From Antedon mediterranea (taxonomy: Eukaryota; Echinodermata; Crinoidea; Comatulida; Antedonidae): a stretch of 64,000 bases of DNA. The position numbers were made by a program, and so were the translations under genes. The notes below the pieces were generated by a model. That model was not told the origin of the DNA and did not search any database. It worked only from the letters and a program-made list of their open reading frames with translations. Each line of letters begins with the position of its first letter. The first letter of the stretch is position 1. The stretch covers positions 15,871,201 to 15,935,200 of the forward strand of contig NC_092670.1 of assembly GCF_964355755.1 (NCBI RefSeq), read 5' to 3'. This document shows, in pieces, positions 10,551-22,945 of the stretch.

Positions 10551-13117
10551 TGTGGTATGGTAAATTCAATCACGAAGATGTCGATATTCGATATTCACCA
10601 AAAATCGAACAATATGACCTTTTTTAGGGTCAACAATCAATGGAGCGGAAAAAAATAACGAAGTCAAACAAAATGAGGTTCATCAACAACGATACGTAGC
10701 CTACCCATTATATTTATAAATCGTATTCACAGTCTGGAAATGTATGTGTCGAGGATTTACCAAAAAAAAAATAATGCTGATGGATGGATTGATAACTTAT
10801 GAAAGTATTCAAGAGGACATGATAGAAGCATTGCCATTAGGCCGTATACACCGCGGATACTACGGCTGAAAAAATGTATTTGGACTGGGCATGCGCAAAC
10901 CCCAAAGCACGTCTGGGATAAGAGAGTCTATGAGATTTAGGCCTATCCTGAGAGTAGTAAGGTCTGTTCAATAAACAATGTTTTCGTTTTGGCTGACAAT
11001 ATTACTATAATACGTTACAAAAAACGTTTAATACTACTGTATTTCCTAAATTATTTAATAGAATATCAATATAAAAAAATTTAATCATTTATTGAAGAAA
11101 GAACAATAATTAAAACTGTTTTTTTTAAAAGAAATATTTCTTGTTATATTTGAATTGTTCCGGAATAGTATTAATCTAGACTGGTATGGATTTAAACTTT
11201 GTCTTTACGTGTGTATTGGCACGGGATGCGATCCAATAAGACGCTGCTGTGATTTTTCACGAAAGCCTTAATAAATTCCTGTCATTTGATTGGACGATTG
11301 TGGGTCAGATGGTGTGCAATAGACTATTTAACGATTATTATATATTCCTTTTTTTGTGTTAATTTTTGGCTATAGTTAGGTCAATACGCGATAAGCACCA
11401 ACCGGGCCGCGAATTTGTTATTACTCGACAGGTCTCATTCATGAGTATTACGACAAAAGAACTGGAAATTAGATTAGATATATAAGCATGTAAATATTGG
11501 GTAAGGTTGTATCATGGACCTATAAAGTAGCTAATTTATAGGTATAGTTGTATCTACGGTTTTTTGGGCAAGCCGACTAATTGTGTGCTACAACCGCCGG
11601 GGGCTTAACTCAAACTATACCGTTCCTGTTTTTTTTTGGTATTTTCAGGTTAAGGCGCGTGCGCAGCAGTCAGAGGAAAACATAGGCCTAATTGTTTATT
11701 TTGTAACATCTTGGGTTCAGAAGATACGATTGATATTGATACAAATCCTTCTGTCTCATTTATAAATTATAAACAAATGCATTGCCAATGATACATGATG
11801 ATGAGATGAGATGATACAGGTAAACCAAACTTGCCCACAGTGGGCAACAGGAACGGTAGTCGGGTAATCCGCTACGAACGTATCTCAAATGGCATTTTCT
11901 ATCTGTATTTATAATAAATAGGCCTATTCTAGAAAACAAGCACCGTTTGTATCCTAATACATGCCTGCAGGTAGTCAATTAAGATACATTCTCTGTTATT
12001 AGACGGGAACTAATCCGTTAGATAAGGAACATAATTTCCTCTATGATGCTTTCAACCAACCGTACCCATGAGGTACGTTACAATTATACACATACAAATA
12101 CTGTATAATGAATATAAAGGAAGGAAAATATAGATGAATCTACGGTCGTCGTGAATACGTTTAAATACTTTATTGATTTGTTGATATAATCTTTTTAATG
12201 TCTCACGAATTACCAGCAACTAGTGAGGCATGCGCTCAAATGCTGTGGTTTTTATGTCCGTCTGCACTCTCGCGTATAGATAAAAAAAACTCTGACCGTC
12301 AAACTACTGCAGCATTGAACGCACGCACGGACGTACGTGTAATTTGAGCGTCGTCGTTCAACTGGTAAATTATTAAGCTTCTTATTGAAGTGTGTAATAT
12401 TTAATCATTTTTAATAGCTGTTTGCCAAAGTAATGTATTGTATGTCCAGCGTTCTGTTTATCTACATTATATCTACCTATTTTCTGCTGTATGAACAGCA
12501 CAAGTTTCTGATGTTTACATAATGCTGAAATATGCCTCCTACGTGTTGACAATCATGCGACCTTTGATACTTATAATAATTAGTCATTTTTCAAAAGTAA
12601 CACGTTTTACGCTGCATAACATGTCAACAAATATTACTGTAAATGTTCGGTGAGTTGCCTTTTTTGCCTTAGTTTTCTAAGGGCTAGGTTTTAAAAGTTA
12701 ATTAAACATGAAAGATGGACTTGAATATTTATGTTTAATAGGTCGTGCAGTAGGCTATAATGTTGGTGTGCACATTACACGATTTGAAACATTATCGCCT
12801 TAAAAAGTGTCTTCAGAAAAGACGTTTTTGCATCATCATATATCACCACTTATTTAAACATTATTTTGTGTTTTTTTCTTCATTCTATGTGTTAATATTT
12901 TGCACTTTCTTTGTGATAAGGTAGGCCTAGGGTACGGTTATTATGGTGAGTAAAACAAGATGGCGACAGGTCGGGATACTCATGTGTGCGTCCTTCTCCT
13001 TGTACGTAGTTCTTTCATACCAACAGACATACACAAAAACATGTAAGCGTCTATGCAACACGTAAGTATAACAAAATGCAAATTATCTTCTTGACAGTCA
13101 GACGGGAATGAGTGAGC
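10551..13117. other. intergenic, no gene seen
   Basis: AT-rich sequence with only short open frames and no recognisable domain, RNA or array. A run of 'acgcacgcacggacgtacgt' (near 12323) is simple sequence. Confidence 0.5.
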
Positions 13118-13433
13118 CCGCGCGCGATTTTTTTTTTCGTACATAAGTTGGGGACCCCTTATGTGAAAGATAGCCGAACTACTTCCTAAATAACCCTCTA
13201 AATAATCTCTCTCACTATAAAGTAAAAAGAAGTTGCTCATGGGATTCGAACTCCATAACATCGACAAGTCCATAGTCTAATCCATTCGACGACACAGACG
13301 GCTCGACAGAAAGGGTTTGTATTAGTGAATTGCCGTTAGATCAATTCTTATGAATATATGACGAATGAATATTCATGTTTATTTTGTGACGTTTCATGAG
13401 GGGTCCCTAACGTATTTACGAAAAAAAATATCG
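13118..13433. mobile_element. MITE family D, long palindromic element
   Basis: Left end gcgcgcgattttttttttcg followed by tacataagttggggacccc; right end 'aggggtccctaacgtattta' followed by cgaaaaaaaatatcgc. These are imperfect inverted repeats about 310 bp apart. A half copy with the same left end lies at 62085-62140. No coding content. Confidence 0.65.
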
Positions 13434-15663
13434 CAGCTGAACAAGAGCAAAGTAAACAATGCTGATATTCGATACTCTTAAGTTATATTAAAGCAATAAT
13501 TATTTTAGCTGGAATCATGAATATATTAATAATCCATATCCTACTAGTATTCAATTTCACATGATACGTCGTCAACAACGGAAAATATATGGAATGCATA
13601 ATTATACAAAATGAGTGTAAGGCTCATCGCTTGTTCCGAAAGGTGAAAATCCTAATTATTGACAAGCGTCATAGTACTGTTCATGGGGTACCATGGGACT
13701 AATTACGAGTTGATTTGATCTTCTATCTCTAAGAACTTCAGGCATATTATTACTTATGTTCCATTTTCCCCCGTATCAATCGACCATTTATCGGTTACAT
13801 GAATGCATTAATCCCATTACGCAAATTGTCATCTTTATTGCATTATTTCAAATACTTTATGATCGTCTGTGGTTTAAATTAAAGTACAACACTAGTTTGA
13901 TTACAGTTTACTTAAAGGATAAATTGTGAATGTCATAACATGCCAACATATTTGCATGCGGTAATCATTGTTGAAATCGTTCGATTTTTGTCATCAACTT
14001 AACGAATGAAGGCTTTTGCCCTTTTGGATGAATCATCAATTTAAAAACATTTTGGTTCGCCTGCGCATGTGCCACTGCTCGAGCTGCGCGTGACCCATAC
14101 TCGCGGAGCTGCGCATGACCAATCAAGCTGCGTGCGCATGATCTGAGCAAAGCGAATTAATTCAAGGCACGATTTGAAAAGTATACAAAACTTACTATCT
14201 ATTTACCGTTTCTCTGTGCTGACATACTAAAAAAGCTGGCATTTAACATTCAAAATTATGTTTAATATGGTTAGATTTTTAAATCAGAACACAAGTTGAT
14301 AATTTTCTACTAATCACCAAACCAAGTTTGACATTCCATCTTAAAATTTGAGAATCTATTTTTATTGATGAAATGATAAATTCGATAACTAGTGAACTTT
14401 ATATTGGATTAAGTAAGATACAAGTGCCATATGCGCTTAAGTTTCGCAAATCTTCAATTTATGTCAATATAGTTTGATAGTGTAGACAGAGCTTTAGACT
14501 AAAATTAGATTACTATTTCTCCAATAAACTGGAACCATCAGTCAGCATTATCAAGCATTAAGAAATTAACTCGACCAGACTCATTATAACATAAAAATAA
14601 CATTACTTTATTTTCATTTGAATAAACTATAGTCTATAAGATTCGAACACGATTACAGACCATCATGTACTAGTCTTGTTATATCCTAAGTGTGTTGAAT
14701 ATTCTAGTTCAATCATTTTCAATCAAGCTGTTTACATATTCATTAATTTTAATTATTTTCTTCGACTAAAGAGTTATTTTTATCTTTCTAACTGACTTGA
14801 CAGTTACAAAAAGCCTGAATCTATATGTGAATCCAAGGTGGTACAAACATACTTTGTTTAAATTTAAAATTGGCTATCCCCGCATGGCGCATGCGTGTCT
14901 CACGTAAAAAATAATACCAAAGACAGAGAGACTCTGCAAAAAAGAGACGCAATAAAACGAGCTTTCGTTTCGGGACGTTTTAAACGAACTTTTATCGCAT
15001 AATCACCGTCCGATGATACAAACCATGGTATCAAAGTGAATTTTTTATTTTTTTTAAATTTCCAAAATATTTGGTCTGTATATTTAGAATACAAACATAT
15101 AAACAACTATTTGACATGGAATCGGTAGAAAAGTGTGTGACCAATTTGAATATAGTATTAAGTGTGTACAAGAAGTTAAGTTTGAAATGATTACATGCGA
15201 ACCAAGATATAAGACCGCCATCGGCTGATATTGGTTTACAGTCAAACTCATTCCTGAAATTGTTTTTACAGAAAATGAACACTGACATGATGTTAAATAC
15301 AGCACAAGTTTGGCCGCGGGACAAAATGTATGTCATGATTATTATTCCATGTTTGTCTTGAGCAATGCCATAGTTTAGTATACACTTGGAATTGAAATTA
15401 ACAGATGCATCAATAATACTCGATACAGATTGCCAGCGATATACATAGACGCGCACATTTAAAACCTGATAAAATAATCAAACCCATTTTTTTTCTTTAA
15501 ATAAATCTTGAATAAAATTAAATACAAATAACAGACCTGCAGTATAAGAATAGCATTTAGAGAAGAAAACATTAAATGTTAAAGTAATGGATACAAGTTG
15601 ATCAAAACCAACCAGTTACGCCTCCTATCATTCCACTATCCTTGTTGCCATTTTCATTGGCAG
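13434..15663. other. intergenic, no confident gene
   Basis: AT-rich. A family B MITE end survives at 14465-14495 (gtttgatagtgtagacagag). A 141-codon open frame on the minus strand (15031-15456) has no recognisable family. On the plus strand the same stretch gives a protein-like reading broken by stops (see findings). Confidence 0.45.
14465..14495. repeat. solo terminal repeat of MITE family B
   Basis: The sequence 'gtttgatagtgtagacagag' followed by ctttag matches the right end of family B copies. The rest of the element is missing. Confidence 0.55.
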
Positions 15664-15810
15664 GAAAGTTTTATGTTTTGTTTGTGGAAAAGCATTGCAT
15701 TTTTTTTTATCATTAATGTTGTACACCGTGCATGTGTGTTCTGAAGATCAATGGATCTTACTAACTACTTCTATCAGACGATTAGATGGTCAATTCAACA
15801 GTTCGAGAAA
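15664..15810 (+). CDS. candidate upstream exon of the sialyltransferase, possible membrane anchor
   Basis: A pyrimidine-rich acceptor ends at 15663 (cattggcag) and a strong donor, gtatgt, starts at 15811. The open frame between them ends with two bases of a codon, exactly the phase needed by the next exon at 16963, and the joined codon is Lys. The frame encodes a hydrophobic stretch (LCFVCGKALHFFLSLMLYTV) followed by a polar stem-like segment, as expected for the N-terminus of a type II Golgi enzyme. No convincing ATG precedes the hydrophobic part in this exon, so an exon further upstream may hold the start. Splicing is inferred, not proven. Confidence 0.4.
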
Positions 15811-16124
15811 GTATGTTCAGAAAACGTATTTTCCGTCGGGTATGGCATGGCTTTAGGATTTCCTTTATTATAGACTTAAATGAATACGAAAATGTCCGTA
15901 TCTACTTAACATTTAACACTGTAATTGTAGTTAAACACTCATTGATGGACATCTGTCTCGGGACAAAGTTTCTGTCTGATTCAACGGCCAGTTTGCAATG
16001 TTGAATCTTCTTGTTACGCGATAAATATATGGAAAAGGAAACAAAATGTCCCGTGATTTAAACCTCGGCACCATACGAAGTTTGATTCTTGTTTGTATAA
16101 ACATTATAAAAAGTAACGAAAAGT

Positions 16125-16262
16125 TAAAGGACAACTTGCCCGAGGACCATATTTTTACAACGTATTAGGGATGCCTACATAATTATGATTTCAGAACAAT
16201 CGAGATTTAGGATCTCGCCGTACAGCAGTCGCCGTAAATTGTTGTGACGTCACAGGTGCATC
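16125..16262. mobile_element. MITE family C, truncated copy
   Basis: Begins 'ttaaaggacaacttgcccga' then ggaccatatttttacaacg, matching the element at 46676-46855, and shares its 'cgccgtaaattg' interior. The right terminal repeat is missing. Confidence 0.6.
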
Positions 16263-16338
16263 GCATAATCTACTTAAAGAGTTTTCACTGTTGTTAACAT
16301 ACAAGAGATAGCTACTGTCACTTCAATTCAAAATATTG

Positions 16339-16678
16339 CATATTCCTTTTAGCCGTGTCGACTGTACTAAGAGGGGACTTTTTCATAGACTACCTTGTAC
16401 ATTTAATAATCTAAATAGCAATCATATCGATATTTTTAATGATAGACTTGGTTATTTTAAGAGGACGATGATGTGTTCACTTCTTGAACAGTCTGCATAA
16501 CCTGTTTTAATTGAAATTTTTTATGGCATGCCAATCTATGTTTTATATATATATTTATATATTTTATCTGTATTTTATTGTTAACCGTTTTTGATGTTGT
16601 ATTGTTTTATGTTTCAAACCTGTTAGTGGCGGTATTTATCGCTGTTGGTTTTAATTGAATAAAAAATGAATAAAAAAA
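16339..16678 (+). pseudogene. decayed non-LTR retrotransposon, C-terminal end and 3' tail
   Basis: An open frame of 53 codons ending TAA at 16498-16500 contains the segment RLPCTFNNLNSNHIDIFN and then GYFKRTMMCSLLEQ. The order 'RLP..FN.L....I....L..FKR.....L' is that of the C-terminus of CR1/L2-like reverse transcriptase ORFs. It is followed by about 180 bp of T-rich sequence ending attgaataaaaaatgaataa, a typical LINE-like 3' end. The copy is 5' truncated and lies in the intron before the main sialyltransferase exon. Family assignment is from pattern, not from alignment. Confidence 0.55.
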
Positions 16679-16962
16679 ATTGCTAATTTGACCTGTATTA
16701 GGCTTAAATTTGCCAAAATGTTTAGTCTGGTATTTTGAAGAAACACTTGTTCAATATCCAGATAGGCAAAAGATTAACTAATATTATGTCAAAACTCCGT
16801 CTGGAACCCATACTAGTTAAGTCCATTCGTACTTTACAACGATGACCGGTTACACGCGTACAGTATCTCACACACTGATCGATCTGTACCAGCCCAGTAA
16901 AAAATAAGAGGCATCTACGCCATATTTTGTACTCATATATATATTTTTGTTTATTTTCCTAG

Positions 16963-18030
16963 GTTAAATGAATGTTTTAAGATAAACCAGGCTGTGTTGA
17001 TCTATAACAATGACGTGGATGAGAAAAAAATGTCATTTAAACAAAATCAAATGCCCGAACTGTCACCTTTTCAATACATCACCGAGTTTCTTAGCGGGAG
17101 TTTTAATAAACGAGATTGTCTGCTGAATTCATACTTCAGCGACATCCAATTACCTACAATGCAACATACATGCGCCATAGTTGCCAGTGGTGGAATTCTC
17201 CGTGGAAGCAATTGTGGAGATGAAATAAACCGACATGATTTTGTATTTCGTGCAAATCTTGCTCCAATTCAAGGGTACACGGCAGACGTTGGATACAAAA
17301 CTAATATAACTATGCTTAATTTAGAATCATTAGCTAGAATTTATAGAAACTTCACAGAAAAGACTTCTGATAGTCATGTCGTCGAAGACATGATCCTGAA
17401 TCGGATACGTTTTCTGAATGATTCAATCCTCTGGTTTGGAAAAAGTATGCAGAGACAAGACGCAAAGATAAAACTTAAAAAAGTGATTGAGGTTATCAGA
17501 AAGAAACATAATCTTCCGGTCAGGGTGGCTTACAGTTGGAAATCTATTTCAATAGAAAGGTAATTTAGGCCTACCGGTCATTAGTACTATAGGTTGTAAT
17601 GAGTTAGTTACCTAGGATAGAAACAGTTTTCACAGTCACATATTGTGACGTCAGCTCTTTCCTGGGACCCCTACAACAGAATAATGAATTGTTCACATTG
17701 ATTACGTGCCTGATCATTGTATAGTTGCAACAAATATAAAACGTTATTATTTTATATTTTATTAGGTATTGGAAACTCCTGCATCATGCTACCACCGGCT
17801 TCAATATGTACGCAGTTGCCGCGCAAATATGTGACAACATCGCCCTCTATGGGTTCTATCCATATAGTGAACTTGACGACGGTAGTCATATACAACACCA
17901 TTATTATGGAGATTTGAAACACTTTTTCTACCGTAGTCACGTGCACAATATGCCATTAGAGTTTTCAAAATTGCAAAACGATGCAATGACGAAGGACAAT
18001 GTACGATTAATAACAAAACCGTGTAAATAA
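16963..18030 (+). CDS. alpha-2,8-sialyltransferase-like (ST8Sia family), last two exons
   Basis: Golgi type II enzyme that transfers sialic acid from CMP-sialic acid to glycans. Two exons are certain: 16963-17559 and 17766-18030, joined as GAA AG/G TAT, with TAA at 18028. Sialylmotif L begins CAIVASGGILRGSNCG and continues through FRANLAPI...DVGYKTN. Motif S is GFNMYAVAAQICDNIALYGF, motif III is HHYYGD, and motif VS is in HNMPLEF. The protein ends LITKPCK, placing the usual late Cys. Both structural cysteines of motifs L and S are present. The first exon shown opens in mid-codon after an acceptor (ttttcctag), so the N-terminus is upstream; 15664-15810 is a phase-compatible candidate. ST8Sia is favoured over ST3/ST6 by motif S and HYY. 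Which ST8Sia subtype it is cannot be told. Confidence 0.9.
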
Positions 18031-18119
18031 ATGGAATTATAAATTAACAATACAGATTTTTTGGTGCGATTTTGTACGGTGATTAAAGTGTTTTTTGATT
18101 TGACAAGAGTAAGTTACTA

Positions 18120-18125
18120 AATAAA
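18120..18125 (+). promoter_or_regulatory. polyadenylation signal AATAAA for the sialyltransferase
   Basis: AATAAA lies about 90 bp after the stop codon, a usual 3' UTR distance. Another AATAAA overlaps the stop codon itself and is less likely to be used. Confidence 0.5.
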
Positions 18126-19971
18126 GAATAACATCTCCATATAAAATAGTCATTCAGAATTGTATAACTTTTAGGCCTACCCCCAAGAAAAATGTTTTCA
18201 ATTCATACTAGGCCTATTGGACGTTAACAACCAATTATCGAGATCGTGTCCAACCGATCTAATGATGACGAAGGCTTAATATTCTTGGTTGTTGACAGTT
18301 CTATCATAGCATGTCACTATGTGCATGCGCAAGTTGACTTTTCACTTAATGCATTTCACCACAGCACAATTTACCTCGCCAATAAAGCGTGTACCCCATA
18401 CAACAACTTCAATTAATACAAATCATAAAAATAAAAGTTATTCCGATACACTTCAATTATTACATTATGAATCGACGAACGGGAACGATATATTAATGGT
18501 TTATTTTACACTACCTATAACTATATAGATTTATGGCCATAATAACCATCAGATTTTAAATTTTAATCTAAATATATTTCCACTGGGAACCATGATAATA
18601 AAAACATAGAGGTATTGGCACCAAAAAACAATTAAATATTACCACTGCCTTGAGATATTAATAACTCATCAACGACACACAACCAAAAGTGCAAACGATC
18701 AAATTGATAACGCCTCATAACAGCAATAATTACCATCGAAATGTGTATATGCACGCCTACATTTTACGCACGCACACAAACCAGAATGTGAGCACAATTG
18801 TACCGAAATTTCGTATGGTACGGTAAATGAAATGTCAATAAAACATTGGCGTACATTTTTACACATTTATGATTATAAATTAATTAAGATCATGAAACCA
18901 ATGAGCATAATACCAATTCATTCCAAAAAGTGGTATATTTCTGCATAATTATATAAAATAAATCACCCCACTTAATGAATTTAACTACCTTTTAATACCA
19001 ATAACTTCTAACTTCCTAATTTCGTTACAACTCATTACCGGCAACTTACAAAACGTTTCGGCATCTGGATATCCGAACGTAACCGGTTAGATAACTTACT
19101 TCGTTAATTGGTTATTGGAATTATGGTAACAACACCTGACAGTCTATTCCTTTGTATATGGCGCACGCTATCTGCGTAAATGATTTGAAAATAGCATAGC
19201 AAATAAAAAATGTATATAACACTAGCATTTTGAATGCAGCAGGATAGCCATAGCACACTGTCTCTTCATACGGAATTGTACGTCCGACGAGACTGTTACC
19301 ATGATTTGACCAAAGATCTGTCTACGATCTGGCTATCGTCGTATTAAAGCCATGTTTTCTCTCGCAAAAACATTAAATTGGGTCATAAAATTAGAATTGC
19401 TGCAATTCACAATTTACGTTTAGTAATGTTTTACGATATTGAGTGATAAAAAAGAGAAATGCTTTACAGATTAATACACTCCTTTAAAAGGTTTGTCCTT
19501 CATTACTTTCTACAAACTATCTGTTATTATGCATGCAAGCCTACTAATTTATAGGTCCATGCTGTAGCTAAAATTACACTTGAAGCAGATTTAAGCCGAT
19601 GAATTTATCATATTGCAGTATTTTGTACACAGGGCTTTCCAAAAAGGAATAACGTGGTACAGCATATAATGTACAATGCATCGACTTTAAAAAAAAATTA
19701 TAAAAAGACGTAGTTCAGGGAAGTTCATCTTCATCATCGTCATTATCATCATCTATATAATTCTTTTAACGACATACTAATGAATAAATTAGGCTACTAT
19801 ATACCGTATACAGTTTATAACCACAGGCGTAAGGTATCATCTGCATGTCGCAGATCCAGGATTTTAAAAAAGAAAAGGAGGGTTGTAAAAATACCGTGCT
19901 GAACTAATGTTAGTGGGAACAAAACTGATAACAAGGAGCAGCCATTCAGGGTACACCTCTATATTATTAAG
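18126..19971. other. intergenic, no gene seen
   Basis: AT-rich with scattered stops in all frames. No array, RNA gene or recognisable protein fragment. Confidence 0.5.
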
Positions 19972-20835
19972 ATGACACTGTATTGGGTCTGAAGGTGTTC
20001 CCTTATAGGTGACACTGTATTGGGTCTGAAGGTGTTCCCTTATAGGTTACACTGTATTGGGTCTGAAGGTGTTCCCTTATAGGTTACACTGTATTGGGTC
20101 TGAAGGTGTTCCCTTATAGGTTACACTGTATTGGGTCTGAAGGTGTTCCCTTATAGGTGACACTGTATTGAGTCTGAAGGTGTTCCCTTATAGGTTACAC
20201 TGTATTGGGTCTGAAGGTGTTCCCTTATAGGTTACACTGTATTGGGTCTGAAGGTGTTCCCTTATAGGTGACACTGTATTGGGTCTGAAGGTGTTCCCTT
20301 ATAGGTTACACTGTATTGGGTCTGAAGGTGTTCCCTTATAGGTTACACTGTATTGGGTCTGAAGGTGTTCCCTTATAGGTTACACTGTATTGGGTCTGAA
20401 GGTGTTCCCTTATAGGTTACACTGTATTGGGTCTGAAGGTGTTCCCTTATAGGTGACACTGTATTGGGTCTGAAGGTGTTCCCTTATAGGTTACACTGTA
20501 TTGGGTCTGAAGGTGTTCCCTTATAGGTGACACTGTATTGGGTCTGAAGGTGTTCCCTTATAGGTTACACTGTATTGGGTCTGAAGGTGTTCCCTTATAG
20601 GTTACACTGTATTGGGTCTGAAGGTGTTCCCTTATAGGTGACACTGTATTGGGTCTGAAGGTGTTCCCTTATAGGTTACACTGTATTGGGTCTGAAGGTG
20701 TTCCCTTATAGGTGACACTGTATTGGGTCTGAAGGTGTTCCCTTATAGGTTACACTGTATTGGGTCTGAAGGTGTTCCCTTATAGGTGACACTGTATTGA
20801 GTCTGAAGGTGTTCCCTTATAGGTTACACTGTATT
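19972..20835. repeat. 37-bp minisatellite, about 23 copies
   Basis: Unit 'gacactgtattgggtctgaa' then ggtgttcccttataggt, repeated almost without divergence. The only common variation is G or T at one site (ggtGacac or ggtTacac). A second rare change, tattgAgtc, occurs in copies 6 and 23, both of the G type. High identity points to recent expansion or ongoing homogenisation. Confidence 0.95.
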
Positions 20836-20839
20836 GTAT

Positions 20840-21515
20840 TAATTACCGATTTTTTGGATTAATATTAGTAAAAATATAAACATTTTGGAACATATGGCGT
20901 TTCATCGATAAGAATCGAAATAAATACTTGGGGAAAGTCTTCATCCATGTCCTATACTTGGAAGAAGCTCTGAGATAAAGTAAAATAATAATGTTTACAC
21001 CAATTGGTATAAACACCCCAAATTCACAAAACTACTTGTAGATAGCGTCCTACTTTCACATTTTTGGAGCAGCAACTGAGATAATAATCGTCGTATTTTT
21101 CTAATGCGGATGTTTTTAAAGTGGATTAAAAGATTTTATATCTACTGAAATCTAGATAGTAGATCAGGTTGCATCGCTGTTTTTCATGTACGTTGATAGT
21201 TGTAGAGATTAACGATGAAATAATGAACTAACTCGTTTAGATGTATAATTTAGACAGCTGTATCCGCATCATCCAATCGATAATAATTTTGCCGTAAAAT
21301 GATCAAATAGCATATAAAGGATTGGCGTGCACGATCAAAGTGTTTATTAATGTCAGATTATACCCGTGTTAATTTTATATTAAACATATTTCCTTACAAC
21401 TTAATAGTAAATGTTCTATTGTATGATAAATGTTATGAAAATAAACACAATTACACATGGTATATAGCCATGGATATATAATGGAAGCGTTGGATTTGCG
21501 ATAACATTGGAACTA
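20840..21515. other. no gene seen
   Basis: AT-rich unique-looking sequence between the minisatellite and a MITE. No coding or RNA signal recognised. Confidence 0.5.
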
Positions 21516-21652
21516 AAGCTCTGGCCAAACTATCAAACTAGTTTGACAAAAAAGTTGGATGTGCCCAAATATGGTAGTGATATGACATCATGTCTATATA
21601 TGGGCACATCATATTTGTTGAAACAGAAAGTTTAATAGTGTAGAGCTTAAGT
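21516..21652. mobile_element. MITE family B copy
   Basis: Starts aaagctctggccaaactatc, has the 'gtgcccaaatatggtagtga' interior, and ends 'gtttaatagtgtagagctta' with a small deletion in the right terminal repeat. Confidence 0.75.
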
Positions 21653-22141
21653 TAGATCATGTTAATTTATTGTACGCATGCGCTGCTGGAAAGTTGGTAC
21701 GTCACGGTATTATTCGATCTTCAACACAATATTGGTGGTTTAGGTCCAGATGACCACTGATGAAACATCAATGCGTGGGTCTAGGCCGACGGGGTGCGTT
21801 ACACGTCTAAAGCACTCCCTGTCCTTGCAAGTTGGCGATTCTATAGTCATATATTTTACCATTGTTTCCTTCACATTCTGTCTAAACACTTCCTAAGCTA
21901 ATAATTTAAAAGCATTTTAAGAAGATTAAATAAAAAAAACAATTAAACAAATCACCATATACAAAGCTAAGCAATCAGTTTTACAACGATTGTAAAAATA
22001 TAAATTATTGAGACGTGGATTGAATAGAGTATTGAAGAAGAAGTTGAAGAACACACAGAACAGTAACCTTTTATAGAAATATATCACATACTGGTCAATT
22101 TTGGACAATGTAAAATGTGATTGTTATATCTTTTATTGGTA

Positions 22142-22635
22142 TGGTGCTTTCGATCCTTTTATGCATGAAGTAATGTTACTAGTTGTTGAATTCAACAGAG
22201 TGAAAATTACATATAGTTGACGAATGCAATGGCGTTAAGTTATTGGCCTATAAATAAATTAGATTTAAAAACGTGTTAATGCTAAACGAATATTTTGTTA
22301 CTACGATATTAAACGTTAATTGTATTTTTAATGTTTGTATTGACATTATAAATCATAAAGCATTACAATTTACTTTTATTTCTGTCTGTGCTTTTGTTTT
22401 ATGCATGAGGTACACTAGTTATTGAATTCAACTTTTTTATAACAGAGTGAAAAATTACATATAGTTGACAAATTTAATGGCGTTAAGTTATTGGCCTATA
22501 AATAGATTAGATTTAAAAACGTTTTAATGTTAAACGAATATAGTTTACTACAATGAAACGTCAAGTCCACATTTTGTATTGTCAGAATAAATCATAAAAC
22601 ATTACAATTTAGTTTCATTTTGTCTGTGTTTTTTA
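22142..22635. repeat. tandem duplication of about 245 bp, two diverged copies
   Basis: The blocks 22142-22390 and 22391-22635 share long words, including 'ttaagttattggcctataaa', 'tagattagatttaaaaacg'-type sequence and 'aaatcataaa(g/a)cattacaattta'. They differ by scattered substitutions and small indels. No coding frame is shared between the copies. Confidence 0.75.
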
Positions 22636-22754
22636 AAACCCGTCAGTGTGCACCACGACATGGTGGTGAAATGATATAGCTTTTCATCGTCATATAAGTT
22701 CCACAATCAACATACTGATTATTACGGAACTAGAGGCCTAACAGAAGACTGTGT

Positions 22755-22903
22755 GTGACAGTGGCTGTGTGAACTAGTACTACCAGGGTAACCCTAACCC
22801 CTAATCGTCTCAAAAGATGTACTAGGTTCTTTAAAGTTTATTTATTGAATAAACTAATTGAATACACGAATAAAAGTACACACGAGTATTTTGTGTACAC
22901 TTT

Positions 22904-22935
<32 letters not shown>

Positions 22936-22945
22936 TTAAACACGG
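22755..22945 (-). mobile_element. tRNA-derived SINE, diverged inverted copy
   Basis: Reverse complement of the body of the SINE at 24677-25000. Shared words include 'agatgtactaggttctttaa', 'gtgtacac' and 'cctacggtttatagtcctta' followed by tctgagaagact. A short insertion near 22840 interrupts it. The tRNA head is heavily worn. Confidence 0.7.

Noticed and set aside
15031-15456. 141-codon minus-strand frame
   Set aside because: No recognisable family or splice context. The opposite strand looks at least as protein-like, though broken.
19972-20835. Possible CRISPR-like array
   Set aside because: Direct 37-bp units abut without spacers, in an animal genome: a minisatellite.
22788-22802. Telomere-like 'accctaacccctaa'
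   Set aside because: Only two imperfect units, and it aligns with the worn body of the inverted SINE.
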